Origin: Streptomyces sp. DH37
Lineage (GTDB): Bacteria > Actinomycetota > Actinomycetes > Streptomycetales > Streptomycetaceae
DNA: 64,000 nucleotides
Reading direction: 5' to 3'
NCBI RefSeq assembly: GCF_029813835.1
Contig: NZ_JARVKV010000009.1
Location: forward strand, 95,685-159,684
Positions 1 through 8,484 of the stretch are shown in pieces. Both the position numbers and the translations under genes were made by a program. Under the pieces are notes generated by a model. The model searched no databases. It was not told the DNA's origin and worked only from the letters and a program-made list of their open reading frames with translations. How positions within the stretch are numbered: position 1 is the stretch's first letter; each line of letters starts with the position of its first letter.

Positions 1-1946
1 CGGTGGCCTCCGAGAGCTACCTGTCCGTCGAGCGGCTGCTGGAGGCCGCCCGGCGGACGGGCGCGCAGGCGGTGCACCCCGGCTACGGCTTCCTCGCCGA
101 GAACGCCGTCTTCGCCCGCGCGGTGGCGGACGCCGGGATGGTCTTCGTCGGCCCGCCCGCCGGGGCCATCGAGCTGATGGGCGACAAGATCCGCGCCAAG
201 GAGACGGTGCGGGCGGCCGGGGTGCCGGTGGTGCCCGGCAGCAGCGGCAGCGGACTGACCGACGCCGAACTGTCCGCCGCCGCCTCGGAGATCGGCATGC
301 CGGTCCTGCTCAAGCCCTCGGCGGGCGGCGGCGGCAAGGGCATGCGGCTGGTGCGCGACGAGGCGGCGCTGGCCGACGAGATCGCCGCCGCGCGGCGCGA
401 GGCCCGCGGCGCCTTCGGCGACGACACCCTGCTGGTGGAGCGGTGGATCGACCGGCCCCGGCACATCGAGATCCAGGTCCTCGCCGACGGCCACGGCACC
501 GTGGTGCACCTGGGCGAGCGCGAGTGCAGCCTCCAGCGCCGCCACCAGAAGATCATCGAGGAGGCCCCCAGCCCGCTGCTGGATCCGGCCACCCGCGCCG
601 CGATGGGCGAGGCCGCCGTACGCGCCGCCCGCTCCTGCGGCTACCGGGGCGCGGGCACGGTGGAGTTCATCGTCCCCGGCGGCGATCCGGCCGCGTACTG
701 CTTCATGGAGATGAACACCCGCCTCCAGGTCGAGCACCCGGTGACGGAGCTGGTCACCGGCCTGGACCTGGTGGAGTGGCAGTTGCGGGTGGCGGCCGGC
801 GAGCCGCTGCCCTTCGGCCAGGACGGCATCGTCCTGAACGGCCACGCGGTGGAGGCCCGGATCTGCGCGGAGACCGCGCGCGCCACGGGCGGGAGGGTGG
901 ACTTCCTGCCGTCGGCCGGCACCGTCCACCTGCTGTCGGAGCCGTCGGGCGAGGGGGTCCGCGTGGACTCCGGACTCACGCGGGGCACCGAGGTGGGCAC
1001 CGTCTACGACCCGATGCTCGCCAAGGTGATCGCCTACGGCCCGGACCGCGCCTCCGCGCTGCGGCGGCTGCGCTCGGCGCTGGCGGAGACGACCGTGCTG
1101 GGCGTGGAGACCAACACGGCCTTCCTGCGCGCCCTGCTGGCCCACCCCGCGGTGGTCTCCGGCGAGCTGGACACCGGCCTGGTGGACCGGGACGCGGCCT
1201 CGCTGCTGCCGTCGGCCGTGCCCGACGAGGTGTACGCGGCGGCGGCGCTGCTGCGGCACGCCGCGCTGGAGCCCGCGGCACCCGCCGGTGGAAACGGCCT
1301 CGCCGGCTGGACGGACCCGTTCTCCGCGCCGACCGGCTGGCGGCTGGGCGGCGAGCCCGCCTGGGCCGTCCACCACCTGCGGGTACCGGGCCACGAGCCG
1401 GTGGCCGTGCGGGTGCGCGGGCGGGCCGGCGGCGCCGAGGTCCGCGTCGGGGACGCCGGGCCGGTGAGGGCCTCGCTGCGCCTCGACGGCCCCGAGGGAT
1501 CCGGCCGGGCCCTGCTGACCTGGGACGGGGTGACCCACTCCTTCACCCACGCGCGCTCCGGCGGCAGCCGCTGGCTCGGCCGGGACGGGCAGAGCTGGCA
1601 CCTGGCCGACCACGACCCGGTCGAGGCGGCCCTGCGGGGCGGCGCGGGGGCGCACGGCGCCGACGCGCTGACCGCGCCGATGCCCGGCACGGTCACCGTC
1701 GTCAAGGCGGCCGTCGGCGAGGAGGTCGCCGCGGGGCAGAGCCTGCTGGTGGTGGAGGCGATGAAGATGGAGCACGTCATCGCCGCCCCCTACGACGGGA
1801 TCGTCACCGAGCTGGACGTCACCGCGGGCAGCACGGTCGCCATGGACCAGGTGCTCGCCGTCGTCGAGCCCAAGGAGTCCGCGCCGTCGGGACCGTCGGG
1901 GCCGGCCGCGCCGTCGGGGCCGTCGGGGAAGGAGGCCGCGCGATGA
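1..1946 (+). CDS. Biotin-dependent acyl-CoA carboxylase, alpha subunit (5' end outside window)
   Basis: This is the biotin carboxylase plus biotin carrier subunit of an acyl-CoA carboxylase. It charges biotin with bicarbonate at the cost of ATP for a separate carboxyltransferase. The visible 647 residues lack roughly the first 70 of the family, so the real start lies upstream and the first in-frame GTG (position 3) is internal. The glycine-rich ATP loop (GGGGKGM) is near residue 105, the family motif EMNTRLQVEHPVTE near 237, and the biotinyl-lysine is K588 in EAMKMEH. A Pro-Ser-Gly-rich tail follows. The stop overlaps the next start (ATGA). With HMG-CoA lyase and an acyl-CoA dehydrogenase downstream, 3-methylcrotonyl-CoA carboxylase of leucine breakdown is the most likely role; acetyl/propionyl-CoA carboxylase is the alternative. 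Confidence 0.93.
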   Translation, partial: VASESYLSVERLLEAARRTGAQAVHPGYGFLAENAVFARAVADAGMVFVGPPAGAIELMGDKIRAKETVRAAGVPVVPGSSGSGLTDAELSAAASEIGMPVLLKPSAGGGGKGMRLVRDEAALADEIAAARREARGAFGDDTLLVERWIDRPRHIEIQVLADGHGTVVHLGERECSLQRRHQKIIEEAPSPLLDPATRAAMGEAAVRAARSCGYRGAGTVEFIVPGGDPAAYCFMEMNTRLQVEHPVTELVTGLDLVEWQLRVAAGEPLPFGQDGIVLNGHAVEARICAETARATGGRVDFLPSAGTVHLLSEPSGEGVRVDSGLTRGTEVGTVYDPMLAKVIAYGPDRASALRRLRSALAETTVLGVETNTAFLRALLAHPAVVSGELDTGLVDRDAASLLPSAVPDEVYAAAALLRHAALEPAAPAGGNGLAGWTDPFSAPTGWRLGGEPAWAVHHLRVPGHEPVAVRVRGRAGGAEVRVGDAGPVRASLRLDGPEGSGRALLTWDGVTHSFTHARSGGSRWLGRDGQSWHLADHDPVEAALRGGAGAHGADALTAPMPGTVTVVKAAVGEEVAAGQSLLVVEAMKMEHVIAAPYDGIVTELDVTAGSTVAMDQVLAVVEPKESAPSGPSGPAAPSGPSGKEAAR

Positions 1947-2959
1947 TCGAGGGACTGCCCATGGCCGTTCCGGCCGAAGGGCTTCCGGCCCGCGTCCGCA
2001 TCCACGAGGTGGGCGCGCGCGACGGCCTGCAGAACGAGCCGGCGGTCGTCCCCGTCGAGGTGAAGGCGGAGTTCATCCGCCGGCTCGCCGACGCCGGACT
2101 GCGCACCGTCGAGGCGACCAGTTTCGTCCACCCCCGGTGGGTGCCCCAGCTGGCCGACGCCGGGGAGCTGTTCCCGGCCGTGGCCGACCTCGCCGACCGC
2201 GCGGGGGCCGAGGCCGTGCGGCTGCCGGTGCTCGTGCCCAACGAGCGCGGCCTGGAGCGGGCGCTGGCCCTCGGCGTCCGCGAGATCGCCGTCTTCGGCA
2301 GCGCCACCGAGTCCTTCGCCAGGGCCAACCTCAACCGCACCGTCGACGAGGCCTTGGCGATGTTCGAGCCGGTGGTCGCCCGCGCGAAGGAGGCGGGCGC
2401 CGGGGTGCGCGGCTATCTGTCGATGTGCTTCGGCGACCCGTGGGAGGGCCCGGTCCCCGTCGACCAGGTGGTCGGCGTCTGCCGCCGCCTGCTCGACCTC
2501 GGCTGCGACGAGCTCAGCCTGGGCGACACCATCGGCGTGGCCACCCCCGGTCACGTCACCGCCCTGCTGACCGCGCTGAACGCGGCGGGCGTGCCCACCG
2601 GCCGCCTCGCCGTCCACTTCCACGACACCTACGGCCAGGCCCTGTCCAACACCCTGGCCGCCCTCCGGCACGGCGTCACCACCGTGGACGCCTCCGCCGG
2701 CGGGCTCGGCGGCTGCCCGTACGCCAAGAGCGCCACCGGCAACCTCGCCACCGAGGACCTCGTGTGGATGCTGCACGGCCTCGGCATCGACACCGGGGTC
2801 GACCTCGGCCGCCTCACCGCCACCAGCGTGTGGATGGCCGACCGGCTGGGCCGGCCCAGCCCGTCCCGCACGGTCCGCGCCCTCTCGTCCCAGGACGCCC
2901 GCGACCCCCGGGCCGCCCCGGACACCCAGGTCTCCCGCGACTCCCACAAGGAGCAGTGA
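1943..2959 (+). CDS. hmgL: Hydroxymethylglutaryl-CoA lyase
   Basis: Cleaves 3-hydroxy-3-methylglutaryl-CoA to acetyl-CoA and acetoacetate, the last step of leucine catabolism. The 338-aa protein is a TIM-barrel aldolase of the HMGL family. The catalytic Arg-Asp pair is R26-D27 in ARDGLQNE, the metal-binding HxH is H225/H227 in HFHDT, and the active-site loop GGLGGCPYA carries Cys258. The ATG overlaps the carboxylase stop by four bases, so the pair is translationally coupled, and the acyl-CoA dehydrogenase follows after five bases. The last 35 residues are a polar tail beyond the usual family end. A related homocitrate-synthase or DRE-TIM enzyme is unlikely given the HMGL-specific cysteine loop. 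Confidence 0.94.
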   Translation: MIEGLPMAVPAEGLPARVRIHEVGARDGLQNEPAVVPVEVKAEFIRRLADAGLRTVEATSFVHPRWVPQLADAGELFPAVADLADRAGAEAVRLPVLVPNERGLERALALGVREIAVFGSATESFARANLNRTVDEALAMFEPVVARAKEAGAGVRGYLSMCFGDPWEGPVPVDQVVGVCRRLLDLGCDELSLGDTIGVATPGHVTALLTALNAAGVPTGRLAVHFHDTYGQALSNTLAALRHGVTTVDASAGGLGGCPYAKSATGNLATEDLVWMLHGLGIDTGVDLGRLTATSVWMADRLGRPSPSRTVRALSSQDARDPRAAPDTQVSRDSHKEQ

Positions 2960-2964
2960 CAGCC

Positions 2965-4125
2965 ATGTCCCTTGACCACCGCCTCTCCCCCGAGCACGAG
3001 GAACTGCGCCGCACCGTCGAGGAGTTCGCGCACGACGTCATCGCGCCGAAGATCGGGGAGTTCTACGAGAACCACGAGTTTCCCTACGAGATCGTCCGCG
3101 AGATGGGCCGCATGGGCCTGTTCGGCCTGCCCTTCCCCGAGGAGTACGGCGGCATGGGCGGCGACTACCTCGCCCTGTGCCTGGCCCTGGAGGAGCTGGC
3201 CCGGGTGGACTCCTCCGTCGCCATCACCCTGGAGGCCGCCGTCTCCCTGGGCGCCATGCCCGTCTACCGCTTCGGCACCGAGGAGCAGAAGCGCGAGTGG
3301 CTGCCGCGGCTGTGCTCGGGCGAGACGCTCGGCGCCTTCGGCCTGACCGAGCCCGAGTGCGGCTCGGACGCGGGCGGCACCCGCACCACCGCCGTGCGCG
3401 ACGGCGACGAGTGGGTGATCAACGGCACCAAGTGCTTCATCACCAACTCCGGCACCGACATCACCGGCCTGGTCACCGTCACCGCCGTCACCGGCCGCAA
3501 GCCCGACGGCCGCCCGGAGATCTCCTCGATCATCGTCCCCTCCGGCACCCCGGGCTTCACCGTCGCCGCGCCCTACTCCAAGGTCGGCTGGAACGCCTCG
3601 GACACCCGCGAGCTGTCCTTCTCCGACGTCCGGGTCCCGGCCGCCAACCTGCTGGGCGAGGAGGGCCGCGGCTACGCCCAGTTCCTGCGCATCCTGGACG
3701 AGGGCCGCATCGCCATCTCCGCGCTGGCCACCGGCCTGGCGCAGGGCTGCGTGGACGAGTCGGTGCGGTACGCCGGGGAGCGCCGCGCCTTCGGCCGCCC
3801 GATCGGCGCCAACCAGGCGATCCAGTTCAAGCTGGCCGACATGGAGATGCGCGCCCACACCGCCCGCATCGCCTGGCGCGACGCGGCCTCCCGCCTGCTG
3901 GCGGGCGAGCCGTTCAAGAAGGAGGCGGCCATCGCCAAGCTGTACTCCTCGGAGATCGCGGTCACCAACGCCCGCGAGGCCACCCAGATCCACGGCGGCT
4001 ACGGCTTCATGAACGAGTACCCGGTGGCCCGCATGTGGCGGGACTCGAAGATCCTGGAGATCGGTGAGGGCACCAGCGAGGTCCAGCGCATGCTGATCGC
4101 CCGCGAGCTGGGCGTCGCCTCCTGA
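2965..4125 (+). CDS. acdH: Acyl-CoA dehydrogenase (branched/short chain)
   Basis: FAD-dependent alpha,beta-dehydrogenation of short branched acyl-CoAs; its place after the carboxylase and HMG-CoA lyase points to isovaleryl-CoA or a related substrate. The 386 residues have standard ACAD length, with the N-terminal helical domain, the middle motif GLTEPECGSDAGG near 126 and the FAD-contact motif QIHGGYGF near 341. Glu368 in GEGTSEVQ sits where short- and medium-chain enzymes place the catalytic base. Classical isovaleryl-CoA dehydrogenases have Gly or Ala there, so broad branched/short-chain specificity is as likely as strict isovaleryl use. Position and order match acdH of S. coelicolor. A strong inverted repeat just downstream ends the operon. 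Confidence 0.92.
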   Translation: MSLDHRLSPEHEELRRTVEEFAHDVIAPKIGEFYENHEFPYEIVREMGRMGLFGLPFPEEYGGMGGDYLALCLALEELARVDSSVAITLEAAVSLGAMPVYRFGTEEQKREWLPRLCSGETLGAFGLTEPECGSDAGGTRTTAVRDGDEWVINGTKCFITNSGTDITGLVTVTAVTGRKPDGRPEISSIIVPSGTPGFTVAAPYSKVGWNASDTRELSFSDVRVPAANLLGEEGRGYAQFLRILDEGRIAISALATGLAQGCVDESVRYAGERRAFGRPIGANQAIQFKLADMEMRAHTARIAWRDAASRLLAGEPFKKEAAIAKLYSSEIAVTNAREATQIHGGYGFMNEYPVARMWRDSKILEIGEGTSEVQRMLIARELGVAS

Positions 4126-4140
4126 GGCGGCGCGCGCCGT

Positions 4141-4178
4141 CCGCGGGCCGCCTCCCGCACCGGTGAGGCGGCCCGCGG
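4141..4178. terminator. Bidirectional hairpin terminator
   Basis: A perfect 14-bp inverted repeat (4141-4154 with 4165-4178, loop 10 nt) lies between the convergent acyl-CoA dehydrogenase and PP2C phosphatase genes. It lacks a U-tract, as is common in Streptomyces. Confidence 0.7.
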
Positions 4179-4199
4179 GCCGCCGCGCCCGGCCTCCGG

Positions 4200-6959
4200 T
4201 CAGGCCGGAGCCGGGGGCAGCGGCTGCTCCGCCCAGATGACCTTCCCGGTTCCGGTGTACCGGGTGCCCCAGCGCTCGGAGAGCTGGGCCACGAGGAACA
4301 GGCCCCGTCCGCCCTCGTCCGTCGTCGTCGCGCGGCGCGGGTGCGGCGAGGTGCCGCTGGTGTCGGAGACCTCGCAGATCAGGCTGCGCTCCAGCCTCAG
4401 CAGCCTGACCCGGACGGGACCGGTGGCGTGCCGGATGGCGTTGGTGACCAGCTCGCTGAGGATCAGCTCGGTGGTGAACTCCAGGGTCTCCAGACCCCAG
4501 TCGGCCAGCTGCCGCGCGACGTCCCCGCGGACGGCGGAGACGGCGGCGGGGTCGTACGGCACGTCCCAGGTCGCGATCCGGTCGGGCGCCAGCGCCCGGG
4601 TGCGGGCGACGAGCAGGGCGACGTCGTCGCGCTGCCGCTCGGTGAGCATCGCGCCGGTCACCGCGTCGCAGGTCGCCTCGGGCGATCCGTCGGCCCGGGC
4701 CAGGGCCTGCCGCAGCAGTTCCAGCCCGACGTCGATGTCGCGCCCCCGGTCCTCGACGAGCCCGTCGGTGTACAGCACCAGCCGGCTGCCCTCGGCCAGC
4801 TCGATCTCGGCCGTCTCGTAGGGCGGCCCGCCCAGCCCGATGGGGGTGCCGACGGGGATCTCGGGGAACTCCACGGTGCCGTCGGGATGGACGAGCGCGG
4901 GCGGGGGGTGGCCCGCGCGGGCCATGACGCAGCGCCGCGAGACCGGGTCGTAGATCGCGTACAGGCAGGTCGCGCCCATCATGCCGTCCGTGCCGTCCGC
5001 CAGCGGGTCCCCGGCGTCCTCGTGCCGGTCGCTGCGGTGCACCAGCTCGTCGAGGTGGCCGATGATCTCGTCGGGCGGCAGGTCCAGGGCGGAGAAGTTG
5101 TGGACGGCGGTGCGCAGCCGCCCCATGGTGGCGGCCGCGTGCAGACCGTGGCCGACCACGTCGCCGACCACCAGCGCGACGCGGGCCCCGGACAGCGGGA
5201 TCACGTCGAACCAGTCCCCGCCCACGCCCGACTGCGCGGGCAGGTAGCGGTGGGCGACCTCCAGCGCGCCCTGCCCGGGCAGGGCCCGGGGCAGCAGGCT
5301 GCGCTGCAGCGTGGCGGCCATGGTGTGCTCGCGCGCGTAACGGCGGGCGTTGTCGACGGCCGCCGCGGCGCGGGCCACCAGCTCCTCGGCCAGGGACAGG
5401 TCCTCGTCGTCGAAGGGGCCGGGCTTCTCCGACCGCCAGAAGCTGACCAGCCCCAGGACGATGCCGCGTGCCTGCAGCGGGACCGTGATCAGCGAGTGGA
5501 CCCCCGACCGCAGGATCCACCGCGCGCGCTCGGGGTCCTGGGCCTGCCACCCCGGCGAGGCGGCCAGATCGGTCTCCAGGACCGCCTGCCCGGTCCCGTA
5601 GCCCCGCGCCTGCGGGGTGGAGGGGGCGAAGCTGATCAGCTCGCCCGCCGAGTAGAAGCCCGGTACCTCCCGGATGCCGCGGGCGGCCACCCGGCGCATG
5701 TCCACGGCGCCGCCCGCGGGCTCCTCGCCGCGCAGCACGGAGTCGGCCAGGTCGACGGTGACGAAGTCGGCGAAGCGGGGCACCGCGGCCTCCGCCAGCT
5801 CCTCGGCGGTGCGCACCATGTCCAGCGTGGTCCCGATGCCCGTCCCCGCGTCGTACAGCAGCTTCAGCCGCCGGCGCGCCGCCTCGGCGCTCTCGGAGAG
5901 CACGCGCAGCTCGGTGGAGTCGCGGAACGTCGCCACGCTGCCCGGAGGGCCTCCGAAGCGGTCGGTGGGCTCGTGGTTGACGGCGAGCATGCGCTCCCCG
6001 ACCATGTGCGCCTCGTCCACGGCCACGCGCCCGGAGGCGAGCAGCCTGCTGACGCGCGGGGGGAGACCGAGCTCGGCGACGCGGCGGCCCTCGGCGTCCG
6101 GCGGCAGATCGAGCAGCCGGCGCGCCTCGTCGTTGGCGAGCACGAGCCGGCCGTCGTCGCCGACGATCAGCACGCCCTCGCGGACGGCGTGCAGCACGGC
6201 GTCGTGGTGCTCGTACATGCGGGTCATCTCGGTGGGCCCCAGCCCGTGGGTCTGGCGCAGCAGCCGCCTGCTGACCACCGCCGCGCCCGCCATGGACAGC
6301 AGCAGCGCTCCCGCGGAGGCGCCGAAGAGCAGCGGGAGCTGGCCGCCGACGGTGCTCTCGACCTTCGCGACGGTGATGCCCGCGGAGACCAGGCCCACCA
6401 CCGAGCCGTCGGATCCGCGCACGGGCACCACCGCCTGCACCAGGGGGCCGATGGTGCCGACGATCTCCTCGGTGACGACCTCGCCCCGCAGCGCCGGTCC
6501 GGTGGTGCCGACGAACTTCTTCCCGATCCGGTCCGGCCTGGGGTGGGTGTAGCGGGTCCCGTCGGTGTCCGTCACAACGACGAAGTCGACGCCGGAGCGT
6601 TTGCGCGCCCGCTCGGCGAACGACTGGAGGCGCTCGGTGGGGTCGTCGCTTCTCAGCGCGGCGGGCAGTCCGGGCGCGCTGGCGAACGTCTCGGCGACCG
6701 CGACCGACCGGTTGCGCGCCTCGCGCGTGCTGTCGTTGCGGGCCTGGACCACCAGGGCCACCGCCGCGGCGACGACGAGCAGCAGGACGAGCACGGCCTG
6801 CAGGACGAACACCTGGCCCGCCAGACTGCGCACACCCAGCAGCGAGCCGGGGTGCCGTACCGGCGACGGTCGCCTCGCGCTGTGCCCGGGATCCCCGCCC
6901 CCCGTTCTCCCGCCCCCGCGCCGTTCCGACGGCCACCGGGCACCGAGCAGCCGGCGCAT
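4200..6959 (-). CDS. Membrane sensor PP2C (SpoIIE-type) phosphatase with PAS, GAF and anti-sigma kinase-like domains
   Basis: Likely a partner-switching regulator: a membrane sensor whose PP2C domain dephosphorylates an anti-anti-sigma factor and whose C-terminal ATPase domain resembles RsbW-type anti-sigma kinases. In the 919-aa protein, a first membrane helix near 40-65 precedes an extracytoplasmic CitA/DcuS-like sensor (DFVVVTDTDGTRYTHP) and a second helix near 215. A PAS domain (about 245-345), a GAF domain (about 365-535), a PP2C domain (GGDWFDV, VGDVVGHG, LVLYTDGLVE) and a HATPase_c domain (ELVTNAIRHA, DEGGRGLFLV) follow. The chosen ATG has a poor Shine-Dalgarno, and an in-frame GTG at 6992 is possible. 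No anti-anti-sigma gene lies nearby, so its partner is elsewhere. Confidence 0.88.
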   Translation of the reverse strand: MRRLLGARWPSERRGGGRTGGGDPGHSARRPSPVRHPGSLLGVRSLAGQVFVLQAVLVLLLVVAAAVALVVQARNDSTREARNRSVAVAETFASAPGLPAALRSDDPTERLQSFAERARKRSGVDFVVVTDTDGTRYTHPRPDRIGKKFVGTTGPALRGEVVTEEIVGTIGPLVQAVVPVRGSDGSVVGLVSAGITVAKVESTVGGQLPLLFGASAGALLLSMAGAAVVSRRLLRQTHGLGPTEMTRMYEHHDAVLHAVREGVLIVGDDGRLVLANDEARRLLDLPPDAEGRRVAELGLPPRVSRLLASGRVAVDEAHMVGERMLAVNHEPTDRFGGPPGSVATFRDSTELRVLSESAEAARRRLKLLYDAGTGIGTTLDMVRTAEELAEAAVPRFADFVTVDLADSVLRGEEPAGGAVDMRRVAARGIREVPGFYSAGELISFAPSTPQARGYGTGQAVLETDLAASPGWQAQDPERARWILRSGVHSLITVPLQARGIVLGLVSFWRSEKPGPFDDEDLSLAEELVARAAAAVDNARRYAREHTMAATLQRSLLPRALPGQGALEVAHRYLPAQSGVGGDWFDVIPLSGARVALVVGDVVGHGLHAAATMGRLRTAVHNFSALDLPPDEIIGHLDELVHRSDRHEDAGDPLADGTDGMMGATCLYAIYDPVSRRCVMARAGHPPPALVHPDGTVEFPEIPVGTPIGLGGPPYETAEIELAEGSRLVLYTDGLVEDRGRDIDVGLELLRQALARADGSPEATCDAVTGAMLTERQRDDVALLVARTRALAPDRIATWDVPYDPAAVSAVRGDVARQLADWGLETLEFTTELILSELVTNAIRHATGPVRVRLLRLERSLICEVSDTSGTSPHPRRATTTDEGGRGLFLVAQLSERWGTRYTGTGKVIWAEQPLPPAPA

Positions 6960-7241
6960 CGAATCCCGAGATCGGTCGGAAAGTCCGATCACATGCCCAT
7001 TCTTAGCATTGTTTGCCGCTCCGGGGCGAGCAGCCCTCCCCGGCGGACACCGGCCACGGTCCGGCGGCGGGCCACGGGACGGGCCGCACGGCCGCCGACA
7101 GGACGGCGGCGGAACGGCGACAGGGCGGCGACAGGGCAGCGGCTGAACGGCGGCAGGGCGGCGGCGGGAGCGCCCTCCGCCCGGCGAGGAGGGTCCCGGC
7201 GGAGATCCGGCGGAGAACCGGCGAACGGCCGGCGGAGAACC

Positions 7242-7255
7242 GGAAGCGCTTGCAA
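7242..7255. promoter_or_regulatory. LacI-family-like operator upstream of the amidase
   Basis: GGAAGCGCTTGCAA is a near-palindrome with the central AAGCGCTT typical of LacI-family operators. It lies 88 nt before the amidase start in an AT-richer stretch of the 384-bp divergent gap (6960-7343). The rest of that gap is GC-rich with imperfect GGCGACAGG/GGCGGCAGG direct repeats and holds no gene. It differs from the CebR box in the outer bases. Confidence 0.35.
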
Positions 7256-7343
7256 AAATCTTGGGCCGCCCCTTGGTCCGCGCCCGCGGGGATGGGTAAG
7301 AGAGAAACAGATACATCTACCCACGGTAGTCGGGAGAACACAT

Positions 7344-8351
7344 ATGGCTACTCCCATCGGCGCGAGCGCGCTCGTCGCCGCACTCAAGAGGGAGGGGCTC
7401 AGAGTCGTCGAAGTCGGCGGCTGGCGTACCCACAACCGCAACCACGTGGGCGCGTGGGGCCCGGTGCACGGCGTGATGGTCCACCACACCGTGACCTCCG
7501 GATCGGCGCGCACGGTCGAGATCTGCCGCAACGGCTACAGCACTCTGCCCGGCCCGCTGTGCCACGGCGTGATCACCAAGGACGGCCGGGTGCACCTGGT
7601 CGGCCACGGCCGCGCCAACCACGCCGGCTCCGGCGACGACGACGTCCTGCGCGCCGTCATCAACGAGACGCCCCTCCCCCCGGACAACGAGGCGAACACC
7701 GACGGCAACCGCCACTTCTACGGCTTCGAGTGCGAGAACCTGGGCGACGGCAGGGACCCCTGGCCCGCCGCTCAGCTGGACGCCATCGAGCGCGCGGCGG
7801 CGGCGCTCTGCCGCCACCACGGCTGGCGGGCCGAGTCCGTCATCGGGCACCTGGAGTGGCAGCCCGGCAAGGTCGACCCCCGCGGCTTCTCCATGAACAC
7901 GATGCGCTCCCGCGTACGCGAGCGCCTGACCCACAGCCCTGGCTGGACCCGGGGTGAGGAGGACGACGTGCCGAACGTGATCGGCGAGTACCAGACCACC
8001 GACATCCGGCTCGCCCCCCGGAAGTGGACGACGCTCAGCATCAAGGGCACGGACATCCTGTCCGGCGCGACGCGCTACCAGGTGATGGCGCACCTCACCG
8101 CCGCGATCCCGCCCGGCTCCACGATCCAGGGCCGCTTCTACCACCTCCGGCCGGACGGCAGCCGCTGGGAGTCCGGCATCGTCGAGCGCATCGGCACCTC
8201 GGGGGACACGTTCGCCGACTTCCACCACTCCGGCAGCATCGCGCGGACCGAGAAGCTGCGCTTCGAGGCCGCCTACTACCCCGCCGACTCGTCCGACACC
8301 GGACCGGCCGTCATCTCCGTGTCCCGCCTGCGCGGCCTGTACTGGGACTGA
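7344..8351 (+). CDS. Endolysin-type N-acetylmuramoyl-L-alanine amidase (Amidase_2/PGRP)
   Basis: Predicted zinc amidase cleaving the N-acetylmuramoyl-L-alanine bond of peptidoglycan. The 335-aa protein has an Amidase_2 domain at about residues 20-190. Zinc ligands are visible as the first His of VHHTVT near 49 and as GHLEW...KVDP near 172, where Lys and Asp match the catalytic Lys and third ligand of T7-lysozyme relatives. The C-terminal half (about 205-335) is an uncharacterised beta-rich domain. There is no signal peptide or membrane segment, as in phage endolysins and unlike secreted host amidases. A GGGAG Shine-Dalgarno sits eight bases before the ATG. No holin or other phage gene is adjacent; it could be a domesticated phage lysin. 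Confidence 0.86.
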   Translation: MATPIGASALVAALKREGLRVVEVGGWRTHNRNHVGAWGPVHGVMVHHTVTSGSARTVEICRNGYSTLPGPLCHGVITKDGRVHLVGHGRANHAGSGDDDVLRAVINETPLPPDNEANTDGNRHFYGFECENLGDGRDPWPAAQLDAIERAAAALCRHHGWRAESVIGHLEWQPGKVDPRGFSMNTMRSRVRERLTHSPGWTRGEEDDVPNVIGEYQTTDIRLAPRKWTTLSIKGTDILSGATRYQVMAHLTAAIPPGSTIQGRFYHLRPDGSRWESGIVERIGTSGDTFADFHHSGSIARTEKLRFEAAYYPADSSDTGPAVISVSRLRGLYWD

Positions 8352-8415
8352 GACGCCTCCCGGCCCCGTTCCGCGTACCGCCCGAAGACCCCGGCGCGGG
8401 GTACGGGCCCGGGGC

Positions 8416-8469
8416 GGGGCCGGGCGGGCCGGGCGGGCCGGGCGGGCCGGGCGGGCCGGGCGGGCCGGC
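8416..8469 (+). repeat. 9-bp GC-only tandem repeat
   Basis: Six near-perfect copies of the 9-mer CGGGCCGGG lie between the amidase stop and the DUF4429 start. The tract is non-coding and ends 15 bases before the next ATG, so it could affect mRNA structure or stability or simply be slippage-prone. Confidence 0.8.
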
Positions 8470-8484
8470 TGAGAGAATCACCGC

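Noticed and set aside
2629..6936. Very long open frame on the minus strand across three genes, and a similar one on the plus strand across the phosphatase
   Set aside because: These arise from the high third-position GC of the real genes. Their translations are Arg/Gly/Ala/Pro-rich, without domains or ribosome-binding sites.
8416..8469. Collagen-like Gly/Pro protein from the GC repeat
   Set aside because: The repeat is intergenic, short and open in several frames; no ribosome-binding site precedes it.
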